Of a DNA stretch of 7,381 nt, positions 7,362 through 7,381 are shown one piece after another. The notes under the pieces are model-generated. The model was not told the origin of the DNA. It made no database searches and saw only the letters and a program-made list of their open reading frames with translations. A program made the translations under genes and the position numbers. Origin of the DNA: Candidatus Poribacteria bacterium. GTDB taxonomy: Bacteria > Poribacteria > WGA-4E > WGA-3G. The number at the start of each line of letters is the position of its first letter. Position 1 is the stretch's first letter. The stretch covers positions 1 to 7,381 of the forward strand of contig VXZL01000311.1 of assembly GCA_009845505.1 (NCBI GenBank), read 5' to 3'.

Positions 7362-7381
7362 GTGAAAAAGAGCTTAATTAC
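7362..7381 (+). CDS. Start of a gene cut off by the window edge, probably exported protein
   Basis: Only the first codons are present: GTG AAA AAG AGC TTA ATT, giving MKKSLI. The two lysines followed by hydrophobic residues look like the beginning of a signal peptide. The product cannot be named. The well-placed GGAGG upstream supports this as a true start, and the 216-base gap before it suggests a separate transcript. Confidence 0.5.

Overview
The window is a compact bacterial stretch with every recognisable gene on the + strand. Four complete genes run from 46 to 7145 with gaps of only 8-10 bases or with an overlap, so they look like one transcription unit. A 216-base gap follows, then the first codons of a fifth gene. 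I see no RNA genes, CRISPR arrays, transposase genes or prophage genes.

Layout: (1) 46-3534 encodes a large AddA/RecB-type superfamily 1 helicase. It has all helicase motifs and a C-terminal RecB-like nuclease fold with iron-sulfur-type cysteines, but the nuclease catalytic motif appears degenerate. (2) 3545-4264 encodes a small exported protein with a concanavalin A-like (LamG/DUF1080-type) fold and a basic proline-rich tail. (3) 4273-5439 encodes a Gfo/Idh/MocA NAD(P)-dependent sugar-type oxidoreductase. (4) 5418-7145 encodes an exported CRTAC1-type beta-propeller with FG-GAP/VCBS calcium-binding repeats and a C-terminal ASPIC/UnbV domain. (5) 7146-7361 is non-coding and holds two imperfect hairpins. 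(6) A GTG start with a good Shine-Dalgarno begins a truncated gene at 7362.

Organism: the combination of a secreted LamG/DUF1080-like protein, a Gfo/Idh/MocA oxidoreductase and a CRTAC1 protein is typical of sugar- and polysaccharide-degrading lineages such as Candidatus Poribacteria, Planctomycetes and relatives. My best guess is a Poribacteria-like uncultured bacterium. This is an inference from gene content and start-site style, not from a marker gene.

How the genes may work together: genes 2-4 fit a carbohydrate-related surface and metabolic module, with two exported proteins that could bind glycans or calcium and a cytoplasmic sugar dehydrogenase. The helicase is a DNA-repair protein with no obvious functional link, so its place at the head of the run may reflect simple packing. 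Two initiation styles alternate. Genes 1 and 3 share an identical 15-base start context without a Shine-Dalgarno, while genes 2, 4 and 5 have purine-rich Shine-Dalgarno sites. I did not find a clearly new multi-gene system. The most unusual points are the probably inactive nuclease domain of the helicase and the shared start motif.
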